From: Melioribacter sp.
GTDB lineage: Bacteria > Bacteroidota > Ignavibacteria > Ignavibacteriales > Melioribacteraceae
Length of the DNA: 64,000 nucleotides
Direction: 5' to 3'
Assembly (NCBI GenBank): GCA_026417975.1
Contig: JAOACD010000009.1
Location: 372,001 to 436,000 of the forward strand
The position numbers and the translations under genes were made by a program. Shown piece after piece: positions 1-11,028 of the stretch (position 1 is its first letter; every line of letters starts with the position of its first letter). The notes beneath the pieces were generated by a model. It worked only from the letters and a program-made list of their open reading frames with translations, did not search any database and was not told where the DNA came from.

Positions 1-1
1 A

Positions 2-1879
2 TTATGTGATGTTGCTCAGGATGTTATTGTAACAGAAGAAGATTGTGGTACTATTCGTGGTGTTTATGTAACAGCTCTCAAAGATGTAGAATTAGAAAGA
101 GAACCATTAGCTGAAAGAATTACAGGACGTGTTGCTCAGGAAGATGTTTATGACCCAAGAACAGATGAATTAATTGTAGAAGCTGGACAACTAATTACAG
201 AAGAAATTGCAGAAAGAATTGATGAAGCTAATATAGATCAAGTTTATATCAGAACAGTTTTGACATGCGAAGCAAAGCATGGAGTATGTGCAAAATGTTA
301 TGGTAGAAATCTTACTACAGGGCAATTAGTTGAGATAGGTGAAGCAGTTGGTATTATAGCAGCACAGTCTATTGGTGAACCAGGTACTCAGCTTACTTTG
401 CGTACTTTCCACTTTGGTGGAACATCTTCGCGTATTGCAAGCCAATCACAAGTTGAAACAAATGTTGCCGGTACAGTTAGATTCGATAAGATTTTATACG
501 TAGAAAAAAATGATGCTTTTGGTAAAACAAAAGTTGTTATAGGAAGAAGAGGTTCTATTGGAATTTATGATGAAGACGATAGACAAATTAAAAAGTATGA
601 AATACCATATGGTGCAGAGCTTTTAGTTGAAGAAGGTCAAAAAGTTGTAAAAGGGCAACCTCTGTATAATCACGATCCTTATAATTCGGTTATTGTTTCT
701 GACATAGGTGGTAAGGTTAGTTTTGTCGACTTAATTGATAATGTAACCTATCAACAAATAGCAGATGAGCAAACTGGGCACGTTCAGAAAGTTGTTATAG
801 AATCTAAAGATAAAAACCTTACTCCTAGTATTCTTGTAAAAGACGAAGATGGTAAAGAAAAATTGTTCAATATCCCTACAAGAGCTTATTTAGCTGTAGA
901 AGAAGGAGAAGTAATACAACCGGGGACAGTCTTAGCTAAAATATCTAAAGCCACTGCAAAAACTCGGGATATTACAGGAGGTCTACCAAGAGTTACCGAA
1001 CTTTTTGAAGCAAGAAGTCCTCACGACCCAGCAATAGTTTCTGAGATTGAAGGTAGAGTAAAATTTGGAGCTCGTAAGAAAGGTGTTCAAGAAATTATTG
1101 TAGAGTCGTTTGATGGGTCTGTGCAAAAAGTTTATACTGTCCCATATGGTAAACATATTTTGGTTCAGGAAGGAGATGAAATTCCAGCTGGCGAAAAAAT
1201 TACTGATGGACCAATAAATCCGCACGATATTCTTAAAATAAAAGGTCCTAATGCAGTTCAAGAATATCTTGTTAATGAAATTCAGGATGTTTATAGATTA
1301 CAAGGTGTTAAGATTAATGACAAGCATATTGAAGTAATAGTTAGACAAATGTTACAAAAACTAAAAGTAGTTTCTTCTGGTGATACTAATTTTATTGAAG
1401 AAGATTTGGTTGATAGAAATAAGCTTTTAGAAGAAAATGAAAGAATTAAAAATATGGTTTATATCATCGATCCAGGTCAGTCAAAATATAAAGCTGGACA
1501 ATTGATACCCCGTTCAAAATATAGAGAAGTAAATGCAGAATTAATTAGAAAAGGCAAAAAGCCAATGAAAGTAAGAGATGCTGAACCTGCTACTTTTGAT
1601 AACGTTTTACTTGGAATTACACAAGCAGCATTAACAACAGAGAGCTTTATTTCTGCTGCATCATTCCAGGAAACAACTAAAGTTCTTACTAATGCGGCTA
1701 CAGAAGCAAGAACAGATTACTTATTGGGATTGAAAGAAAATGTTGTAATGGGTCATCTAATTCCAGCTGGGACTGGTCTGAAAAAGTATAAGAATATAAT
1801 TTTAACAGTAGAAGAAGAAGCAGCAGTAGCACAACAAATTTCTAAGGAAGGAGTAGAAGAAAAAGAATCGGCTAAATAA
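2..1879 (+). CDS. rpoC: DNA-directed RNA polymerase subunit beta' (C-terminal part)
   Basis: Largest subunit of the core RNA polymerase, forming part of the active centre and the DNA clamp. The frame is already open at base 2 and the start lies upstream of the window; 625 residues are visible of a family that usually runs to about 1,400. The second zinc site is visible as [12 protein letters not shown], and is followed at once by the bridge/trigger region with [21 protein letters not shown]-like sequence (the usual LRTFHTGG has F for T here). The C-terminal part carries the conserved [14 protein letters not shown] segment that precedes the clamp end. The str-operon genes follow 96 bases downstream, the usual bacterial order. 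Confidence 0.98.
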   Translation, partial: LCDVAQDVIVTEEDCGTIRGVYVTALKDVELEREPLAERITGRVAQEDVYDPRTDELIVEAGQLITEEIAERIDEANIDQVYIRTVLTCEAKHGVCAKCYGRNLTTGQLVEIGEAVGIIAAQSIGEPGTQLTLRTFHFGGTSSRIASQSQVETNVAGTVRFDKILYVEKNDAFGKTKVVIGRRGSIGIYDEDDRQIKKYEIPYGAELLVEEGQKVVKGQPLYNHDPYNSVIVSDIGGKVSFVDLIDNVTYQQIADEQTGHVQKVVIESKDKNLTPSILVKDEDGKEKLFNIPTRAYLAVEEGEVIQPGTVLAKISKATAKTRDITGGLPRVTELFEARSPHDPAIVSEIEGRVKFGARKKGVQEIIVESFDGSVQKVYTVPYGKHILVQEGDEIPAGEKITDGPINPHDILKIKGPNAVQEYLVNEIQDVYRLQGVKINDKHIEVIVRQMLQKLKVVSSGDTNFIEEDLVDRNKLLEENERIKNMVYIIDPGQSKYKAGQLIPRSKYREVNAELIRKGKKPMKVRDAEPATFDNVLLGITQAALTTESFISAASFQETTKVLTNAATEARTDYLLGLKENVVMGHLIPAGTGLKKYKNIILTVEEEAAVAQQISKEGVEEKESAK

Positions 1880-1902
1880 TGTAAAAATATGAACTTGCTT
1901 TC

Positions 1903-1931
1903 TTGACAATTGGGACTAGAATCAATAAATT
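1903..1931 (+). promoter_or_regulatory. candidate sigma-A promoter for the str operon
   Basis: In the 96-base gap between rpoC and rpsL there is TTGACA (1903-1908), a 17-base spacer and TAAATT (1926-1931). The -35 box is a perfect consensus match and the -10 box is a partial match. The predicted transcript start lies about 38 bases before the rpsL start. No terminator hairpin was seen after rpoC, so read-through from rpoC is also likely. This is seen by eye only; no transcript data. Confidence 0.5.
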
Positions 1932-1975
1932 TCGTGTCTCGATTTTAATAAAAAAGAAACTTTGGAGGAATCTTA

Positions 1976-2353
1976 GTGCCAACAATTAATCAGTTGGTAA
2001 GAAAAGGGAGAGAAGTAGTAAAGGCTAAAAATAAAGCACCTGCTTTGGAAGGAAATCCTCAGAAGCGTGGTGTTTGTACTAGAGTTTATACTACTACTCC
2101 TAAAAAACCGAATTCTGCTTTAAGAAAAGTAGCAAGAGTTCGACTTACCAATGGAATAGAAGTTACGGCTTATATTCCAGGTGAAGGACATAATTTGCAA
2201 GAGCACTCAATTGTTCTTATAAGAGGTGGTAGAGTTAAGGATTTGCCTGGTGTAAGGTATCACATTATAAGAGGAACTCTTGATGCAAGTGGAGTAGAGG
2301 ATAGAAAAAAAGGAAGATCAAAATACGGAACTAAAAAACCAAAAGCTAAATAA
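1976..2353 (+). CDS. rpsL: 30S ribosomal protein S12
   Basis: Decoding-site protein of the small subunit. 125 residues, the usual bacterial length. The start is GTG, chosen because it gives the invariant [13 protein letters not shown]-terminus and has GGAGG at 1964-1968. The two loops at the decoding centre are intact: [11 protein letters not shown] with Lys43, and [13 protein letters not shown], both in the form seen in streptomycin-sensitive strains (known from E. coli; phenotype here is inferred). It leads the str cluster, three bases before rpsG. Confidence 0.98.
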   Translation: MPTINQLVRKGREVVKAKNKAPALEGNPQKRGVCTRVYTTTPKKPNSALRKVARVRLTNGIEVTAYIPGEGHNLQEHSIVLIRGGRVKDLPGVRYHIIRGTLDASGVEDRKKGRSKYGTKKPKAK

Positions 2354-2356
2354 TTT

Positions 2357-2824
2357 ATGAGAAAGAAAAGAGCAGAAAAAAGGTTAATTAAGCCGGATCC
2401 CAAATACAATGATGTATTAGTTGCAAAATTTATTAATTATATAATGTGGGATGGCAAAAAGACTATAGCAAGAAAAATTGTATATGAAAGTTTTGATATA
2501 ATAGAACAAAGGACTAAAAAACCGGCTTTGGAAATCTTTAAGAAAGCAGTACAAAATGTATCTCCAATGGTCGAAGTAAGAAGTCGTAGAGTTGGTGGTG
2601 CAACCTATCAGGTTCCAATGGAAGTACGACCAGAAAGAAGAACTGCATTAGCTCTAAGATGGCTTAGAAATTATGCGCGTGAGAGGAAAGATAAATCAAT
2701 GGCATTAAAATTAGCAGCAGAATTAATAGCCGCTGCAAATAATGAAGGTAATGCAATTAAGAAAAAAGAAGATACGCATAGAATGGCAGAAGCAAATAAA
2801 GCATTTGCTCATTTTAAATGGTAA
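2357..2824 (+). CDS. rpsG: 30S ribosomal protein S7
   Basis: Primary 16S rRNA-binding protein that starts assembly of the 30S head. 155 residues, typical length, beginning [19 protein letters not shown] and containing the conserved [17 protein letters not shown] segment that faces the mRNA exit channel. It starts three bases after the rpsL stop with no separate Shine-Dalgarno sequence of note, so translation is probably coupled to rpsL. In E. coli the longer rpsL-rpsG spacer is the S7 autoregulation target; the spacer is too short for that arrangement here. Confidence 0.98.
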   Translation: MRKKRAEKRLIKPDPKYNDVLVAKFINYIMWDGKKTIARKIVYESFDIIEQRTKKPALEIFKKAVQNVSPMVEVRSRRVGGATYQVPMEVRPERRTALALRWLRNYARERKDKSMALKLAAELIAAANNEGNAIKKKEDTHRMAEANKAFAHFKW

Positions 2825-2853
2825 TTTTATAGAAAGGAGTGAAGTAATTCAAT

Positions 2854-4956
2854 ATGGCGAATCGTGTTGACATAAGTAAAGTTAGAAATATCGGAATAAT
2901 GGCGCATATAGATGCTGGTAAGACAACTACTACTGAGCGAATTCTTTTTTATACAGGTAAAGTTCATCGCATGGGTGAAGTGCATGATGGTTCGGCAACT
3001 ATGGATTGGATGGAGCAAGAAAAGGAACGTGGTATTACAATTACTAGTGCTGCAACCACTACAATGTGGAAAGGACATCAGATAAATATTATAGATACAC
3101 CAGGACATGTTGACTTTACTGTGGAAGTTGAACGTTCATTAAGAGTATTAGACGGAGCTATAGCTCTTTTTTGTGCGGTAGGAGGTGTAGAACCTCAGTC
3201 AGAAACAGTGTGGCGTCAGGCAGATAAATATGGAGTACCAAGAATAGCCTTTGTTAATAAGATGGATAGAGAGGGTGCGGATTTTTATAATGCAGTTCAA
3301 ATGATGAAAGATAGACTTGGTGCTAATGCTGTGCCTATTACATTGCCTGTCGGGGATGGCGATTTGTTTAGTGGTATCATAGACCTAATGACAATGAAAG
3401 CTCGTATGTTTCATGAAGAAACACTTGGTACTACTTATGATGATGTTGAAATACCATCAGATCTGAAACCTATTGCTCAAAAGTATAGAACTCAAATGCT
3501 TGAAGCAGTTTCTGAGATTGATGATACATTGCTTGAAAAATATTTAGAAGGAAAAGAAATCTCAGTTGACGAAATTAAAAGGGTTTTAAGGCAAGCTACT
3601 ATTCAATTAAAAATTGTACCTGTATTATGTGGTTCTTCGTTTAAAAACAAAGGCGTTCAGATGTTGCTTGATGCAGTAGTAGACTTTTTGCCATCGCCTT
3701 TGGATTTGGGAAATTTAGTTGCTCATCACGTTCACAAAAATGATCATGTCGAAAGAAGAATAGATCCTAATGAGAAATTTGCTGCACTTGCATTTAAAAT
3801 AATGACAGATCCTTACGTTGGGAAATTAACATTCATTAGAGTTTATTCTGGGACGTTAAAAGCAGGTTCGTATGTGTATAATTCTGTAGCGGATAAAAAG
3901 GAAAGAGTTGGAAGAGTTCTTCAAATGCATGCTAATCATCGTGAGGATATGGAAGAAATTAGAGCGGGTGACATTGCTGCTTTAGTAGGATTGAAATTTA
4001 CAAAAACAGGTGATACTCTCTGTACAGAAGACGATCCTATTATTCTTGAGCGAATGGCTTTCCCAGAACCTGTCATTCAAGTTGCAATAGAACCTAAAAC
4101 AAAAGCTGATCAAGATAAACTATCGGATGCACTTTCAAAATTGTCTGATGAAGATCCTACATTTAAAGTTAGCGTCGATGAAGAGACTGGTCAAACATTA
4201 ATTAGTGGGATGGGGGAACTGCATCTTGAAATTTTGGTTGATAGGATGAGAAGAGAATTCAAAGTAGAAGCTAATGTTGGAAAACCGCAGGTAGCATATA
4301 GAGAAACTATCACAAAGACAGTTCAAGCAGAAGGGAAGTTTATTAAACAAACTGGTGGTCGTGGAAAGTATGGGCACGTATGGTTAGAGTTATCGCCAAA
4401 CGAGCCAGGTAAAGGTTTTGAATTTGAAAATGCTATTGTAGGTGGTGTAGTACCTAAAGAATATATTAACCCAATTATTCAAGGCATACAAGATGCAATG
4501 AGAAATGGGGTCCTTGCGGGATACCCTGTTGTTGATGTTAAAGTTAAGTTGTATGATGGTTCTTATCATGAAGTTGATTCAGATGAAATTTCCTTTAGAG
4601 TTGCTGCATCTATTGCATTTAAGCAAGGAGCCATGAAGGCAAATCCTATACTTCTCGAACCAATAATGAATGTAGAAGTTATAACACCTGAGGAATATCT
4701 CGGAGATGTTATGGGAGATTTGAATTCGAGAAGAGGTAAGATAGAAGGATTTTCTATGAGAAAAGATGCTCAGGTTATAAAAGCTCAGGTTCCACTGGCT
4801 GAAATGTTTGGATACGCTACAACTTTAAGGTCTATGACTCAGGGTCGTGCTATATTTACAATGCAATTCTCTCATTATTCGGAAGTTCCTAAGTCGGTTG
4901 CGGAAGAAATTACAGAAAAAGCTCAACTAAAGAAATCGTCTATTGAACAATATTAG
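2854..4956 (+). CDS. fusA: elongation factor G
   Basis: GTPase that drives ribosomal translocation and, with RRF, recycling. 700 residues, full length. The G1 motif [14 protein letters not shown], the G2/effector region with [11 protein letters not shown]3 DTPGHVDF and G4 NKMDR are all present, followed by domains II-V with the [15 protein letters not shown] end. The ATG start fits the family N-terminus [20 protein letters not shown]; the best Shine-Dalgarno (AAAGGAG near 2834) is an unusually long 14 bases upstream. It sits between rpsG and tuf as in most bacteria. It is the only EF-G gene in the window. Confidence 0.98.
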   Translation: MANRVDISKVRNIGIMAHIDAGKTTTTERILFYTGKVHRMGEVHDGSATMDWMEQEKERGITITSAATTTMWKGHQINIIDTPGHVDFTVEVERSLRVLDGAIALFCAVGGVEPQSETVWRQADKYGVPRIAFVNKMDREGADFYNAVQMMKDRLGANAVPITLPVGDGDLFSGIIDLMTMKARMFHEETLGTTYDDVEIPSDLKPIAQKYRTQMLEAVSEIDDTLLEKYLEGKEISVDEIKRVLRQATIQLKIVPVLCGSSFKNKGVQMLLDAVVDFLPSPLDLGNLVAHHVHKNDHVERRIDPNEKFAALAFKIMTDPYVGKLTFIRVYSGTLKAGSYVYNSVADKKERVGRVLQMHANHREDMEEIRAGDIAALVGLKFTKTGDTLCTEDDPIILERMAFPEPVIQVAIEPKTKADQDKLSDALSKLSDEDPTFKVSVDEETGQTLISGMGELHLEILVDRMRREFKVEANVGKPQVAYRETITKTVQAEGKFIKQTGGRGKYGHVWLELSPNEPGKGFEFENAIVGGVVPKEYINPIIQGIQDAMRNGVLAGYPVVDVKVKLYDGSYHEVDSDEISFRVAASIAFKQGAMKANPILLEPIMNVEVITPEEYLGDVMGDLNSRRGKIEGFSMRKDAQVIKAQVPLAEMFGYATTLRSMTQGRAIFTMQFSHYSEVPKSVAEEITEKAQLKKSSIEQY

Positions 4957-5004
4957 AAAATTAAACAAATTAATTAGGAAATAAACAACAAGGAGAGTAA
5001 CTCG

Positions 5005-6210
5005 ATGGCAAAAGAAAAATTCGATCGTAGTAAACCTCATGTTAATATAGGTACTATTGGACACGTAGACCATGGCAAAACTACACTAACAGCTGCAATT
5101 ACCATGGCATTAGCTCAAAAGGGATTGGCTCAAGTAAGAACTTTTGATAGTATTGATAACGCACCAGAAGAAAGAGAGAGAGGTATTACAATTGCCACTG
5201 CGCACGTAGAATATTCTACAGAGAAAAGGCATTATGCTCATGTTGATTGTCCTGGTCACGCTGACTATGTAAAGAACATGATAACTGGTGCCGCTCAAAT
5301 GGATGGCGCTATTCTTGTTGTTGCCGCAACCGATGGTCCAATGCCACAGACAAGAGAACATATACTACTTGCACGTCAAGTTGGGGTGCCAAGAATAGTA
5401 GTATTTTTAAATAAAGTAGATATGGTCGATGATCCAGAACTCATAGATTTAGTTGAAATGGAAATTAGAGAGTTACTTTCTAAATATGAATTTCCAGGAA
5501 ATGAAATTCCTATTATAAGAGGCTCTGCTTTGAAAGCTATGGAAGCTGGTATGGCAGGTGCTCCTGCGACCGATGAAAGATATAATTGCATTTGGGAATT
5601 GATGGATGCTGTTGATAGTTACATCCCAATCCCTGAAAGAAGTATTGATAAACCATTCTTAATGCCTGTAGAGGATGTTTTCTCGATTACAGGACGCGGT
5701 ACCGTAGCTACTGGTAGAGTAGAAAGAGGACAAATAAAATTAAATGAAGAAGTTGAATTAATTGGACTTGGACAGCATAAAAAGACTGTTGTTACTGGTA
5801 TTGAAATGTTCCGCAAGGAACTTGATGCTGCTATAGCTGGAGATAATGCTGGCTTACTCTTGAGAGGTATTGATAAGAAAGAAATTGAAAGAGGAATGGT
5901 TCTTGCAAAACCAGGTTCAATAACTCCACATAGAATATTTGAAGGTGAGGTTTATATCTTGTCAAAAGAAGAAGGTGGACGTCATACTCCTTTCTTTAAT
6001 GGTTATCGTCCACAGTTTTATTTCAGAACAACTGATGTAACTGGCGTAGTAACTTTGCCAGAAGGAACTGAAATGGTTATGCCTGGTGATAATGTTAGAC
6101 TTAAAATAGAGCTTATTTCTGAAATTGCTATGGAAGAAGGTTTGCGTTTTGCTATACGCGAAGGTGGAAGAACAGTAGGCGCAGGTGTTGTAACAAAAAT
6201 TATACAATAA
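5005..6210 (+). CDS. tuf: elongation factor Tu
   Basis: GTPase that delivers aminoacyl-tRNA to the ribosomal A site. 401 residues, within a few residues of the usual length. GTP-binding motifs are complete: [22 protein letters not shown] and NKVDMVDD. Domains II and III are intact, with [18 protein letters not shown] and the C-terminal [13 protein letters not shown]. An AAGGAGAG ribosome site precedes the ATG at a good distance. A hairpin (6218-6239) lies between it and rpsJ, which may separate tuf expression from the S10 cluster. Confidence 0.98.
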   Translation: MAKEKFDRSKPHVNIGTIGHVDHGKTTLTAAITMALAQKGLAQVRTFDSIDNAPEERERGITIATAHVEYSTEKRHYAHVDCPGHADYVKNMITGAAQMDGAILVVAATDGPMPQTREHILLARQVGVPRIVVFLNKVDMVDDPELIDLVEMEIRELLSKYEFPGNEIPIIRGSALKAMEAGMAGAPATDERYNCIWELMDAVDSYIPIPERSIDKPFLMPVEDVFSITGRGTVATGRVERGQIKLNEEVELIGLGQHKKTVVTGIEMFRKELDAAIAGDNAGLLLRGIDKKEIERGMVLAKPGSITPHRIFEGEVYILSKEEGGRHTPFFNGYRPQFYFRTTDVTGVVTLPEGTEMVMPGDNVRLKIELISEIAMEEGLRFAIREGGRTVGAGVVTKIIQ

Positions 6211-6217
6211 TTATATA

Positions 6218-6239
6218 GGGGGAAGAGAAATCTTTCCCT
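6218..6239 (+). terminator. weak hairpin between tuf and rpsJ
   Basis: GGGGGAAGA (6218-6226) can pair with TCTTTCCCT (6231-6239) across a GAAA loop: nine pairs, two of them G-U, followed by TTATT instead of a clean T-run. It could be a partial terminator, an attenuator for the S10 cluster, or an mRNA-stabilising element. Only the base pairing is seen; function is inferred. Confidence 0.4.
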
Positions 6240-6270
6240 CTTATTGTATTCGAATAAGGAGATTTAAAAA

Positions 6271-6579
6271 GTGCCGGGTCAAAAAATTAGAATTAAATTA
6301 AAGTCGTACGATCATATTTTAATTGATAAGTCAACTGAAAAGATTATTAAAACTGTTAAAAGTACTGGTGCGGTAGTATCAGGTCCAATACCTCTTCCAA
6401 CTAAAAGGACTGTTTTTACGGTTTTAAGGTCGCCGCACGTTGATAAAAAATCGCGTGAGCAATTTGAAATTAGAGCACACAAAAGAATAATTGATATTCA
6501 TAATTCAAATAATAAAACAGTAGATGCACTTAGTAAGCTGGAAATTCCAGCTGGTGTAGATATTGAGATTAAGTTATAG
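6271..6579 (+). CDS. rpsJ: 30S ribosomal protein S10
   Basis: Small-subunit head protein, also the NusE transcription antitermination partner in characterised bacteria. 102 residues, standard length, with the conserved [10 protein letters not shown] start and [19 protein letters not shown]. The start codon is GTG, supported by AAGGAG at the right spacing and by the [12 protein letters not shown]-terminus. First gene of the S10 cluster, 10 bases before rplC. Confidence 0.97.
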   Translation: MPGQKIRIKLKSYDHILIDKSTEKIIKTVKSTGAVVSGPIPLPTKRTVFTVLRSPHVDKKSREQFEIRAHKRIIDIHNSNNKTVDALSKLEIPAGVDIEIKL

Positions 6580-6589
6580 GAATAATAAT

Positions 6590-7210
6590 ATGCCTGGATT
6601 GATAGCAAAAAAAATTGGTATGACAAATATTTTTGCCGAAGACGGTAAAATAATTCCTGTAACCGTACTCGAAGCAGGACCATGTATAGTATATGGTATT
6701 AAAACAAAGGAAAGAGACGGTTACGAATCGCTTCAACTAGGATTTGGAGAAAAAAAAGAAAAGCATGTTAATAAACCTCAACTTGCTGTATATCAAAAAC
6801 TAGGCTTAAAACCTCCAAGAGTATTAAAAGAATTTAGAAACTTTGAAATACAAAATTATAAAGTAGGAGATGAAATAAAGGTTGATATATTTCAGGTGGG
6901 TGATAAGGTTAAAGTTACTGGAAAGAGCAAAGGTAGAGGTTTTCAAGGTGTTGTAAAAAGACATGGATTTGCTGGTGTTGGTTCAACTACTCATGGTCAA
7001 AGTGATAGAGTACGTGCACCAGGTTCTATAGGTGCAAGTTCTTTCCCTTCTAGAGTTTTTAAGGGTCAAAGAATGGCGGGCAGAATGGGTTTTGAAAATG
7101 TTACTATAAGAAATTTACAAGTTGTAAGAGTTATTCCTGATAAAAATATAATTATGGTAAAGGGAGCAGTACCAGGCTCTGTTAATTCAATAGTTGCAAT
7201 AAATAAATAA
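6590..7210 (+). CDS. rplC: 50S ribosomal protein L3
   Basis: Early assembly protein of the large subunit whose central extension reaches towards the peptidyl-transferase centre. 206 residues from the ATG at 6590, which gives the family N-terminus MPGLIAKKIGMTNIF; the frame is open further upstream (to 6563) but that would overlap rpsJ and add nine non-conserved residues. The loop signature GHGxxxHGQSDRVRAPGSIG-like and MAGRMGFENVT are present. Its TAA overlaps the rplD ATG by one base (TAATG). Confidence 0.97.
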   Translation: MPGLIAKKIGMTNIFAEDGKIIPVTVLEAGPCIVYGIKTKERDGYESLQLGFGEKKEKHVNKPQLAVYQKLGLKPPRVLKEFRNFEIQNYKVGDEIKVDIFQVGDKVKVTGKSKGRGFQGVVKRHGFAGVGSTTHGQSDRVRAPGSIGASSFPSRVFKGQRMAGRMGFENVTIRNLQVVRVIPDKNIIMVKGAVPGSVNSIVAINK

Positions 7211-7848
7211 TGTTGAATAACATGAAATTAGATGTTTACAAAATAGACGGTACAAAGACTGGTGAACAGGTCGAACTATCAAAAGAGATATTCGAGATTG
7301 AACCAAACGACCATGTTCTTTATCTTGCTGTTAAAGCTTACCTTGCAAATCAAAGGCAAGGAACACATAAGACAAAAGAAAGAAGTGAAGTAAGAGGTGG
7401 CGGTAAAAAGCCTTGGAGACAAAAAGGAAGAGGTAGTGCACGTGCTGGTTCAATTCGTTCTCCGCTATGGATTGGAGGCGGAACTGTTTTTGGACCTAAA
7501 CCAAGGGATTATAGACAAAAGTTAAATAAAAAAGTTAATGAACTTGCAAGAAAATCGGCTCTCTCTTATAAAGCAAAAAATAATCAAATTATTGTTGTAG
7601 AGGATTTTGATTTTGATAAACCAAAAACAAAAGATTTTGTTAACATTCTTAAATCTCTTAATGTAAATGGCAAAAAAACTTTGCTTTTAACCAATGGTAT
7701 GCTTGAGAATGTCTATAAGTCAGGAAGAAATGTTGAAAAAGTAAAAATTTTAGAAGCAAATAAAGCATCTGCATACGAACTTTTGAATAATCAGGTTTTG
7801 ATTTTACAAAAAAGTGCAGTAAACTTGTTGGAAAGCACATTTAATTAA
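7210..7848 (+). CDS. rplD: 50S ribosomal protein L4
   Basis: Large-subunit protein lining the exit tunnel; in E. coli it also represses the S10 operon. 212 residues from the ATG at 7210, which overlaps the rplC stop and may be reached by coupled re-initiation. A second in-frame ATG at 7222 would give MKLDVYKIDGTKTG, closer to the usual N-terminus, so the first four residues are uncertain. The tunnel loop is intact: GGGKKPWRQKGRGSARAGS and PLWIGGGTVFGPKPRDY. Confidence 0.96.
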   Translation: MLNNMKLDVYKIDGTKTGEQVELSKEIFEIEPNDHVLYLAVKAYLANQRQGTHKTKERSEVRGGGKKPWRQKGRGSARAGSIRSPLWIGGGTVFGPKPRDYRQKLNKKVNELARKSALSYKAKNNQIIVVEDFDFDKPKTKDFVNILKSLNVNGKKTLLLTNGMLENVYKSGRNVEKVKILEANKASAYELLNNQVLILQKSAVNLLESTFN

Positions 7849-7863
7849 TTTTGGAAAACTAAG

Positions 7864-8160
7864 ATGAAGACGATACTAATTAGACCATTAATTACTGAAA
7901 AAATGACAAAAATTACTGAAAAACACCCTAATAAATATGGCTTTATTGTGAGTGTTGATGCAAATAAAATAGAAATTGCTAAAGCAATAAAAGAAAAATT
8001 TAATGTAGATGTTGTTTCGGTTAACACTATTAGATATAAAGGGAAGACAAAAACTCAGTTTACTAGAAAAGGTCGTTTTACGGGTAAAACACCAAAATTT
8101 AAAAAAGCAATAGTTACTCTTAAAGAAGGTCAAACAATAGATATTTTTGGACAAGTATAA
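7864..8160 (+). CDS. rplW: 50S ribosomal protein L23
   Basis: Protein at the tunnel exit that docks trigger factor and the signal recognition particle. 98 residues, normal length. Recognised by the N-terminal RPLITEKMTK motif, the KIEIAKAIKEKFNVDV helix-strand and the basic loop RYKGKTKTQFTRKGRFTGK. It lies 15 bases after rplD and 21 before rplB, the standard order. Confidence 0.97.
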   Translation: MKTILIRPLITEKMTKITEKHPNKYGFIVSVDANKIEIAKAIKEKFNVDVVSVNTIRYKGKTKTQFTRKGRFTGKTPKFKKAIVTLKEGQTIDIFGQV

Positions 8161-8181
8161 TACGAGTGTAACGGAGATTCA

Positions 8182-9015
8182 ATGGGAATTAGAAAATTAA
8201 AACCAATAACGCCAGGTACGAGATTCATGACTTTCTCTACCTTTGAAGAGATTACTAGAACTACACCAGAGAAGTCTCTTTTAGAGCCTCTAAAAAAATC
8301 TGGTGGTAGAAATAACTTAGGTAGGGTTACGTCTCGGCATCGTGGCGGTGGGCATAAACGTCAATATAGAATCATTGATTTTAAGAGAGATAAATTTGGG
8401 ATCCCAGCAAAAGTTTTTTCAATTGAATATGACCCAAATCGATCTGCAAGAATAGCTTTGTTACACTATGCAGACGGCGAAAAGAGATATATAATTGCTC
8501 CTGATGGTTTGAAAGTTGGTGATACTTTAATGTCAGGACCAGGGGCTGAAATTAAAGTAGGAAATGCATTACCTTTGAAAGAAATTCCTGTTGGTAGCTT
8601 TATTCATAATGTAGAAATGAAACCAGGTAAAGGCGGCCAACTTGCAAGAGCTGCAGGTACTTCGATACAATTGCTTGCAAAAGAAGGAAAATATGCACAA
8701 CTAAAGATGCCTTCTGGTGAAGTAAGAATGGTTAGTGTTGAATGTATGGCTACCTATGGAGTAGTGGGTAATGCAGACCACGAAAATATAAGTTTAGGAA
8801 AAGCAGGTAGAAGTAGATGGTTAGGAATTAGACCTCATACACGTGGTGTTGCTATGAATCCTATTGATCACCCAAACGGTGGTGGAGAAGGTAAAAGTAA
8901 ATCTGGTGGTGGATGGCAACATCCAACTTCGCCCTGGGGTCAATATGCTAAAGGTTTAAAAACTAGAAAAAAGAATAAATTATCTAATAAATATATTATA
9001 AAACGAAGAAAGTAG
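8182..9015 (+). CDS. rplB: 50S ribosomal protein L2
   Basis: Universally conserved 23S rRNA-binding protein needed for subunit joining and peptidyl-transferase activity. 277 residues, typical. Conserved blocks include [20 protein letters not shown], the [19 protein letters not shown] strand and the C-terminal [18 protein letters not shown] with the functionally important His. Start ATG with GGAG nearby. Followed after 14 bases by rpsS. Confidence 0.98.
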   Translation: MGIRKLKPITPGTRFMTFSTFEEITRTTPEKSLLEPLKKSGGRNNLGRVTSRHRGGGHKRQYRIIDFKRDKFGIPAKVFSIEYDPNRSARIALLHYADGEKRYIIAPDGLKVGDTLMSGPGAEIKVGNALPLKEIPVGSFIHNVEMKPGKGGQLARAAGTSIQLLAKEGKYAQLKMPSGEVRMVSVECMATYGVVGNADHENISLGKAGRSRWLGIRPHTRGVAMNPIDHPNGGGEGKSKSGGGWQHPTSPWGQYAKGLKTRKKNKLSNKYIIKRRK

Positions 9016-9029
9016 TGTAAGAGGACACT

Positions 9030-9317
9030 ATGCCAAGGTCTGTTAAAAAAGGTCCATACATCAATATCAAATTGTTGAGAAAGATTAGGAAACTTAACGA
9101 GACTAATCAAAAAAAAATAATTAAAACATGGTCTCGTGCTAGTACAATTTCTCCAGAGTTTGTAGGTCATACTATTGCTGTTCATAATGGTAATAAGATG
9201 ATTCCAGTTTATATAACAGAGAATATGGTTGGTCATAAATTAGGTGAATTTGCTCCTACAAGAACTTTTAGAGGTCATCCAGGTACAAAAGCTGAAAAAG
9301 CTTCTAAAGTAAAATAA
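9030..9317 (+). CDS. rpsS: 30S ribosomal protein S19
   Basis: Head protein of the small subunit that contacts S13 and the A-site tRNA. 95 residues, usual length, with the typical [11 protein letters not shown] start, [19 protein letters not shown] and the [12 protein letters not shown] end. Start ATG with AAGAGGA upstream. 25 bases before rplV. Confidence 0.97.
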   Translation: MPRSVKKGPYINIKLLRKIRKLNETNQKKIIKTWSRASTISPEFVGHTIAVHNGNKMIPVYITENMVGHKLGEFAPTRTFRGHPGTKAEKASKVK

Positions 9318-9342
9318 GTGAATATAAGAGGATAACTATAAA

Positions 9343-9687
9343 ATGGAAGCTAGAGCAACACATAAATATATTCCTTCGTCGCCTAGAAAAATGCGTTTGG
9401 TAATTGACTTAATTCGCGGAAAGTCTGTTGATCAAGCTCTTGAAATTTTACATTTTTCACCTAAACATGCATCAAAAGCAGCAGAAAAAGTTTTAAGGTC
9501 GGCGGTAGCAAATTTAATGAATAAAGATGAGAACGTTAAACACGAAATTTCTGATTTGTATGTTAAAGAGGCTTATGTTAATCAAGGTCCAACATTAAAA
9601 AGAATTATGCCAGCTCCTATGGGGCGAGCATATAGAATTAGAAAACGTTCAAATCATTTAACAATTGTTGTAGCAACTAAAAAGTAA
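9343..9687 (+). CDS. rplV: 50S ribosomal protein L22
   Basis: Large-subunit protein whose beta-hairpin lines the exit tunnel and is a macrolide-resistance site. 114 residues. Conserved features are SPRKMRLVIDLIRGK, the helix ASKAAEKVLRSAVANL and the tunnel hairpin GPTLKRIMPAPMGRAYRIRK, with no deletion of the kind linked to macrolide resistance. Ends 12 bases before the rpsC start. Confidence 0.97.
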   Translation: MEARATHKYIPSSPRKMRLVIDLIRGKSVDQALEILHFSPKHASKAAEKVLRSAVANLMNKDENVKHEISDLYVKEAYVNQGPTLKRIMPAPMGRAYRIRKRSNHLTIVVATKK

Positions 9688-9699
9688 TTGGAGGAAGTT

Positions 9700-10341
9700 T
9701 TGGGTCAAAAAACAAATCCAATAGGTTTAAGAGTAGGAATAATAAGAGGTTGGGAATCTAACTGGTACGAGAGTAAAAGTTACGCACCAAAGCTTTTGGA
9801 AGATTATAAGTTAAGGCTTTATATTAGAAAAAGGCTTCAAAATGCCGGAGTATCTGCAATTAAAATCGATAGAACTTCCAAAAATATAATACTGACAATT
9901 CATACTTCTCGTCCAGGTGTTGTTATAGGCAAGAGTGGAAAGGAAATAGCTCAGATAGAAGAAGAATTAAAGAAAATTACTAACAAGGAAGTAAAAGTTC
10001 AGATAACAGAAATAAAAAGACCAGAATTAGATGCTTATCTTGTGGCAGAGAATATTGCTAAACAAATTGAAGGAAGAATTTCATTTAGAAGAGCAATGAA
10101 AACTGCAATTACAGCTGCTATGAGAATGGGAGCTGAAGGAATAAAAGTGATGTGTTCGGGAAGACTTGGTGGAGCTGAAATGGCAAGGTCGGAGTGGTAC
10201 AAAGAAGGTCGTATCCCATTGCATACATTAAGAGCAGATATTGATTATGCGCAAGCTACTGCTCAAACAATTTATGGCTCCATTGGTGTAAAAGTATGGA
10301 TATGCCGTGGAGAAATTTTAGGTAAACGTTCAACCGAATAA
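9700..10341 (+). CDS. rpsC: 30S ribosomal protein S3
   Basis: Small-subunit protein at the mRNA entry channel with ribosomal helicase activity. 213 residues from TTG at 9700, chosen because it gives the conserved (M)[14 protein letters not shown]-terminus and has GGAGG at 9690-9694 five bases upstream; an upstream in-frame TTG at 9688 sits within that Shine-Dalgarno stretch and is unlikely. The KH domain motif [14 protein letters not shown] and the C-terminal [20 protein letters not shown] are intact. Confidence 0.96.
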   Translation: MGQKTNPIGLRVGIIRGWESNWYESKSYAPKLLEDYKLRLYIRKRLQNAGVSAIKIDRTSKNIILTIHTSRPGVVIGKSGKEIAQIEEELKKITNKEVKVQITEIKRPELDAYLVAENIAKQIEGRISFRRAMKTAITAAMRMGAEGIKVMCSGRLGGAEMARSEWYKEGRIPLHTLRADIDYAQATAQTIYGSIGVKVWICRGEILGKRSTE

Positions 10342-10360
10342 TCCCTAAGGAGTTTTTATT

Positions 10361-10780
10361 ATGTTGATGCCAAAAAGAGTAAAATATCGTAAAGCACAAA
10401 GAGGAAGAAGGAAAGGTAAAGCTTCGCGTGGTTACCTTGTTAACTTTGGAGACTATGGCTTAAAAGCTTTAGAACCTGCTTGGATAACAAGTAGACAAAT
10501 CGAAGCTTGTCGTGTTGCCCTTTCGCGTAAAATGAAAAGAGATGGTAAGGTTTGGATAAGAATTTTTCCAGATAAGCCTGTTACTAAAAAGCCTCTTGAA
10601 ACAAGAATGGGTAAAGGAAAAGGTGCTCCAGAATTCTGGGTAGCGGTTGTTCAACCAGGGAGAATTCTCTTTGAAGTTGGTGGTATAGATAAAAATACTG
10701 CTCAAGAGGCACTTACTCTTGCAGCGCATAAATTACCTATTAAAACTAAAATTGTTCAAAGAATTGACTTAGAAGCATAA
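10361..10780 (+). CDS. rplP: 50S ribosomal protein L16
   Basis: Large-subunit protein near the A site and the L7/L12 stalk base. 139 residues starting [11 protein letters not shown], the common bacterial form; a second ATG at 10367 would remove two residues. Conserved [27 protein letters not shown] and the [16 protein letters not shown] segment with the Arg that is hydroxylated in E. coli L16. AAGGAG lies upstream at good spacing. Confidence 0.97.
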   Translation: MLMPKRVKYRKAQRGRRKGKASRGYLVNFGDYGLKALEPAWITSRQIEACRVALSRKMKRDGKVWIRIFPDKPVTKKPLETRMGKGKGAPEFWVAVVQPGRILFEVGGIDKNTAQEALTLAAHKLPIKTKIVQRIDLEA

Positions 10781-10793
10781 AGGGTTTGATGCT

Positions 10794-11012
10794 ATGAAAA
10801 TATATCAAATTAGAGAAATGTCAACCGAAGAGATTAAAAAGAGAATTATTGAAGAACAGAAAAATTTGGTTGATTTGAGATTTCAACATGAATTAAAAAA
10901 TTTGACTAATACTGCTAAGTTACGTCTTACAAGAAAAGATATTGCAAGAATGAAAACAGTACTTCGAGAAAGAGAATTACAAGAAGCAAAAAACTTAAAG
11001 CAAAATAAATAA
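10794..11012 (+). CDS. rpmC: 50S ribosomal protein L29
   Basis: Small helical-hairpin protein near the tunnel exit. 72 residues, a normal length, with [12 protein letters not shown] in helix one, [17 protein letters not shown] across the turn and [12 protein letters not shown] in helix two. Lies between rplP and rpsQ as expected, 13 and 16 bases away. Confidence 0.96.
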   Translation: MKIYQIREMSTEEIKKRIIEEQKNLVDLRFQHELKNLTNTAKLRLTRKDIARMKTVLRERELQEAKNLKQNK

Positions 11013-11028
11013 GGAGCAATTACTTTTC

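Noticed and set aside
983-1261. 92-residue minus-strand open frame within rpoC
   Set aside because: Antisense to conserved rpoC sequence; no ribosome site or family resemblance.
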